A DNA stretch of 7,312 bases, taken from contig JAQVOT010000055.1 in the NCBI GenBank assembly GCA_028702415.1, forward strand, positions 1 through 7,312, given 5' to 3'. Made by a program: the position numbers and the translations under genes. Origin of the DNA: Eubacteriales bacterium. GTDB lineage: Bacteria; Bacillota; Clostridia; Peptostreptococcales; Anaerovoracaceae. The notes beneath the pieces were generated by a model. The model was not told the origin of the DNA. It ran no database searches and saw only the letters and a program-made list of their open reading frames with translations. The first letter of the stretch is position 1, and the number at the start of each line of letters is the position of its first letter. Below, piece after piece: positions 5,502 to 7,312 of this stretch.

Positions 5502-7312
5502 ATGAATTTTAGCAGAGATAAAAAAGAACATACAGAAAGTCACTCAAGGAGCAGTACTTTTAAAAGAAAACATACTATAGTAGGTTCTATTTTTATCGGA
5601 ATATTCATATTAGCAACAATGGTAACACCGGGCTTTGCCTCTTCAAATGGCATAAACTGGACAGAGGATGAACTTGCGTTTATGGAAGAGCATCCAGTGA
5701 TTAGAGTTGCCGTTGACCCCGAATTTGTACCATTTGAGTTTCTTGATGAAAAGGGTGAATATAAGGGAATAGCTGCGGATTATTTGTCCTTGATCGGTGA
5801 AAAGACCGGTCTTCAATTTGAATTTGAAAAAGATGTAGCCTGGCCCAAAGCCTATGATATGGTGGCCGCGGGGGATCTTGATTTATTACCTGCCATTACT
5901 AAAACAGATGAAAGACAGGAACAGTTCCTCTTTTCCGAACCGTATTACGACTTAAAAAACGTTATTGTAACCCGAGATACAGATACAGATATATTAGGAA
6001 TGGATGATCTGGAGGGGATGACCGTATCGGTACAAAGAAACACTGTCTACCACAACTATCTTTTGTCATTTTCTGAAATGAACATCAGCACATATGACTC
6101 CGTAGAAGATTCTTTAATGTCAGTTGCAACGGGAACATCAAATGCCTATCTGGGAACCCTCGCCACATCAAATTACTTCATACGTTCAAATGGCATTACG
6201 AATCTGAGAGTTGTTTCTTTCGAGATTGAAGAACAGCAAAACTTGCACTTTGCTGTTAGAAAAGATTGGCCTGAGCTTGTAAGCATCTTTAACAAGTCAA
6301 TAAATAACATAAGCAATAACGAGAAACTGGCTATTAACAGCAGTTGGGTTGATCTGGATACAGATTTTGACTATGGCCCTATATTACGCACGCTTATTAT
6401 CATTGGTGCTGTTATCGCGATTGTATTAGGTGTTTCTTTCTTCTGGATCGCTAAACTGCGAAAAGAAATCAGGAGAAGAAAACAAATCCAGCTTGATTTG
6501 GAAAAGGCAAAACTCGAGGTAGATAAAACAAATTCAGCGCTAATGCTGGCTGAAAAGGCATTAGAAGAAGAACTGAAAAATCAAACGCTTTCTTACGAAA
6601 CACTTTTCGAACATTCACCTATCGGCATAGTAATTATGCGCAGTAGCGACTCAAAAGACTCGGATGAAAAAACAATAAGAATCAACTCTATATATGAGAA
6701 AATCACAGGAAGAACAAGAGAAGAGCTCGAAAGTACCAAGTGGGCAAAATTTACACATCCTGATGACCTTAAAGAAGATATCGATAATTTCAGAAAACTT
6801 CAAGCCGGGGAAATTAAAAACTATTCAATGAGAAAACGTCTTATTAGGCCTGACAAATCCATTGTCTGGGTGTATATGACGGTGGCTGCCCTTGGCCGAA
6901 ATGAAGAAGACGAATTCTTTTATATTTGTCTCTTTCAGGACATTACTGAGCAAGTAGAATCTATAGAAGCTCTGCTTGAAAGTGAAAAGAAATACAGAAG
7001 CATTACGGATAATATGTCAGATATTGTCTGGCGGACGGATTTAAGCTTAAAAACGACTTATGTCAGTCCTTCTGTCAAAAAATTACTTGGAGAAACTCCC
7101 GAAGAGCATATGGGAAAGAAGATGGAAGAAAAATTCCCAGAGCAATCCTTGCGCAAAATCCAGGCTTTTTTAGTTGAGGAAAAGGAAAATGAAAAAAATC
7201 CTCGAATAGATAAAAACAGAGCACGAAATTTAGAGGTTGAACATTATAAAGCAGATGGAACGGTTGTTTGGATTGAAATGACCATTTCTTTTCTCCGTGA
7301 TGATAATGGTAA
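5502..7312 (+). CDS. Membrane sensor: solute-binding (SBP_bac_3) domain plus PAS domains (3'-partial)
   Basis: The frame stays open to the window edge, giving 603 visible residues. A basic N-terminus (KRKH, 21-24) precedes a hydrophobic segment at about 25-46 that acts as signal anchor or signal peptide. Residues 53-285 form a family 3 periplasmic-type solute-binding domain: WTEDELAFMEEHPVIRVAVD, PFEFLDEKGEYKGIAADYL, and TKTDERQEQFLFSEPYY (133-149). A second membrane helix lies at 294-316, then a charged coiled coil (about 318-368), PAS 1 (about 365-485, ending in FQDITEQ) and the start of PAS 2 (from about 493, KYRSITDNMSDIVWRTD). It should detect a small ligand outside the membrane and signal inward. 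The output domain, histidine kinase or diguanylate cyclase, is not in view. R138 matches the carboxylate-binding Arg of amino-acid binding proteins, but the position of their amino-group-binding Asp appears to be T219, so the ligand may not be an ordinary amino acid. The upstream terminator makes it a separate transcription unit. Confidence 0.88.
   Translation, partial: MNFSRDKKEHTESHSRSSTFKRKHTIVGSIFIGIFILATMVTPGFASSNGINWTEDELAFMEEHPVIRVAVDPEFVPFEFLDEKGEYKGIAADYLSLIGEKTGLQFEFEKDVAWPKAYDMVAAGDLDLLPAITKTDERQEQFLFSEPYYDLKNVIVTRDTDTDILGMDDLEGMTVSVQRNTVYHNYLLSFSEMNISTYDSVEDSLMSVATGTSNAYLGTLATSNYFIRSNGITNLRVVSFEIEEQQNLHFAVRKDWPELVSIFNKSINNISNNEKLAINSSWVDLDTDFDYGPILRTLIIIGAVIAIVLGVSFFWIAKLRKEIRRRKQIQLDLEKAKLEVDKTNSALMLAEKALEEELKNQTLSYETLFEHSPIGIVIMRSSDSKDSDEKTIRINSIYEKITGRTREELESTKWAKFTHPDDLKEDIDNFRKLQAGEIKNYSMRKRLIRPDKSIVWVYMTVAALGRNEEDEFFYICLFQDITEQVESIEALLESEKKYRSITDNMSDIVWRTDLSLKTTYVSPSVKKLLGETPEEHMGKKMEEKFPEQSLRKIQAFLVEEKENEKNPRIDKNRARNLEVEHYKADGTVVWIEMTISFLRDDNG

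Noticed and set aside
1..7312. CRISPR arrays, insertion sequences, phage genes or attachment sites
   Set aside because: No repeated spacer-repeat pattern, transposase or integrase-like coding sequence was seen. A tRNA is present, but no partial tRNA duplicate was noticed by eye to suggest integration.

Overview
The window is most simply read as part of the chromosome of an anaerobic, low-to-mid-GC Firmicute (Clostridia) that makes and genetically encodes pyrrolysine (Pyl, the 22nd amino acid). Three observations support this. The Pyl cassette has the bacterial split-synthetase form (separate PylSn and PylSc). It includes a Pyl-type suppressor tRNA. The next gene is a CoA-transferase that closely resembles, from memory, the 4-hydroxybutyrate CoA-transferase of Clostridium aminobutyricum. 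The taxonomic placement is inference.

Layout, all on the plus strand. Positions 3-926 hold the 3' part of pylC (lysine ligase, N-terminus outside the window). It overlaps pylD (923-1726) by 4 bases. After an 86-base spacer with a good extended -10 box comes the tRNA-Pyl gene pylT (1813-1884, anticodon CUA, encoded CCA). Only 19 bases later pylSn (1904-2221, tRNA-binding zinc protein) begins, followed after 14 bases by pylSc (2236-3075, catalytic domain). Then comes a small protein resembling the reactivation domain of B12-dependent methionine synthase, with a C-terminal four-cysteine cluster (3094-3795). A 120-base AT-rich spacer leads to the CoA-transferase (3916-5232), closed by a strong intrinsic terminator (5264-5313). 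The last gene (5502 to beyond the end) encodes a membrane sensor with a periplasmic-type solute-binding domain and at least two PAS domains; its output domain is outside the window.

How the genes work together: PylB (probably just upstream, not seen), PylC and PylD build pyrrolysine from lysine. PylSc, helped by PylSn, charges it onto tRNA-Pyl, which reads UAG codons, classically in methylamine methyltransferases. Those enzymes pass methyl groups to corrinoid proteins, which need reductive reactivation, so the MetH-activation-like protein next to pylSc makes functional sense. The CoA-transferase suggests energy metabolism through acyl-CoA and butyrate-type fermentation; its link to Pyl is not shown.

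Most notable points: two genes of the cassette (pylSn and the B12-activation-like gene) end in UAG, the codon this cassette recodes, and both have a nearby in-frame non-UAG backup stop. The pylSn UAG lies 14 bases before the weakly primed pylSc start, which would allow a readthrough-based feedback loop.
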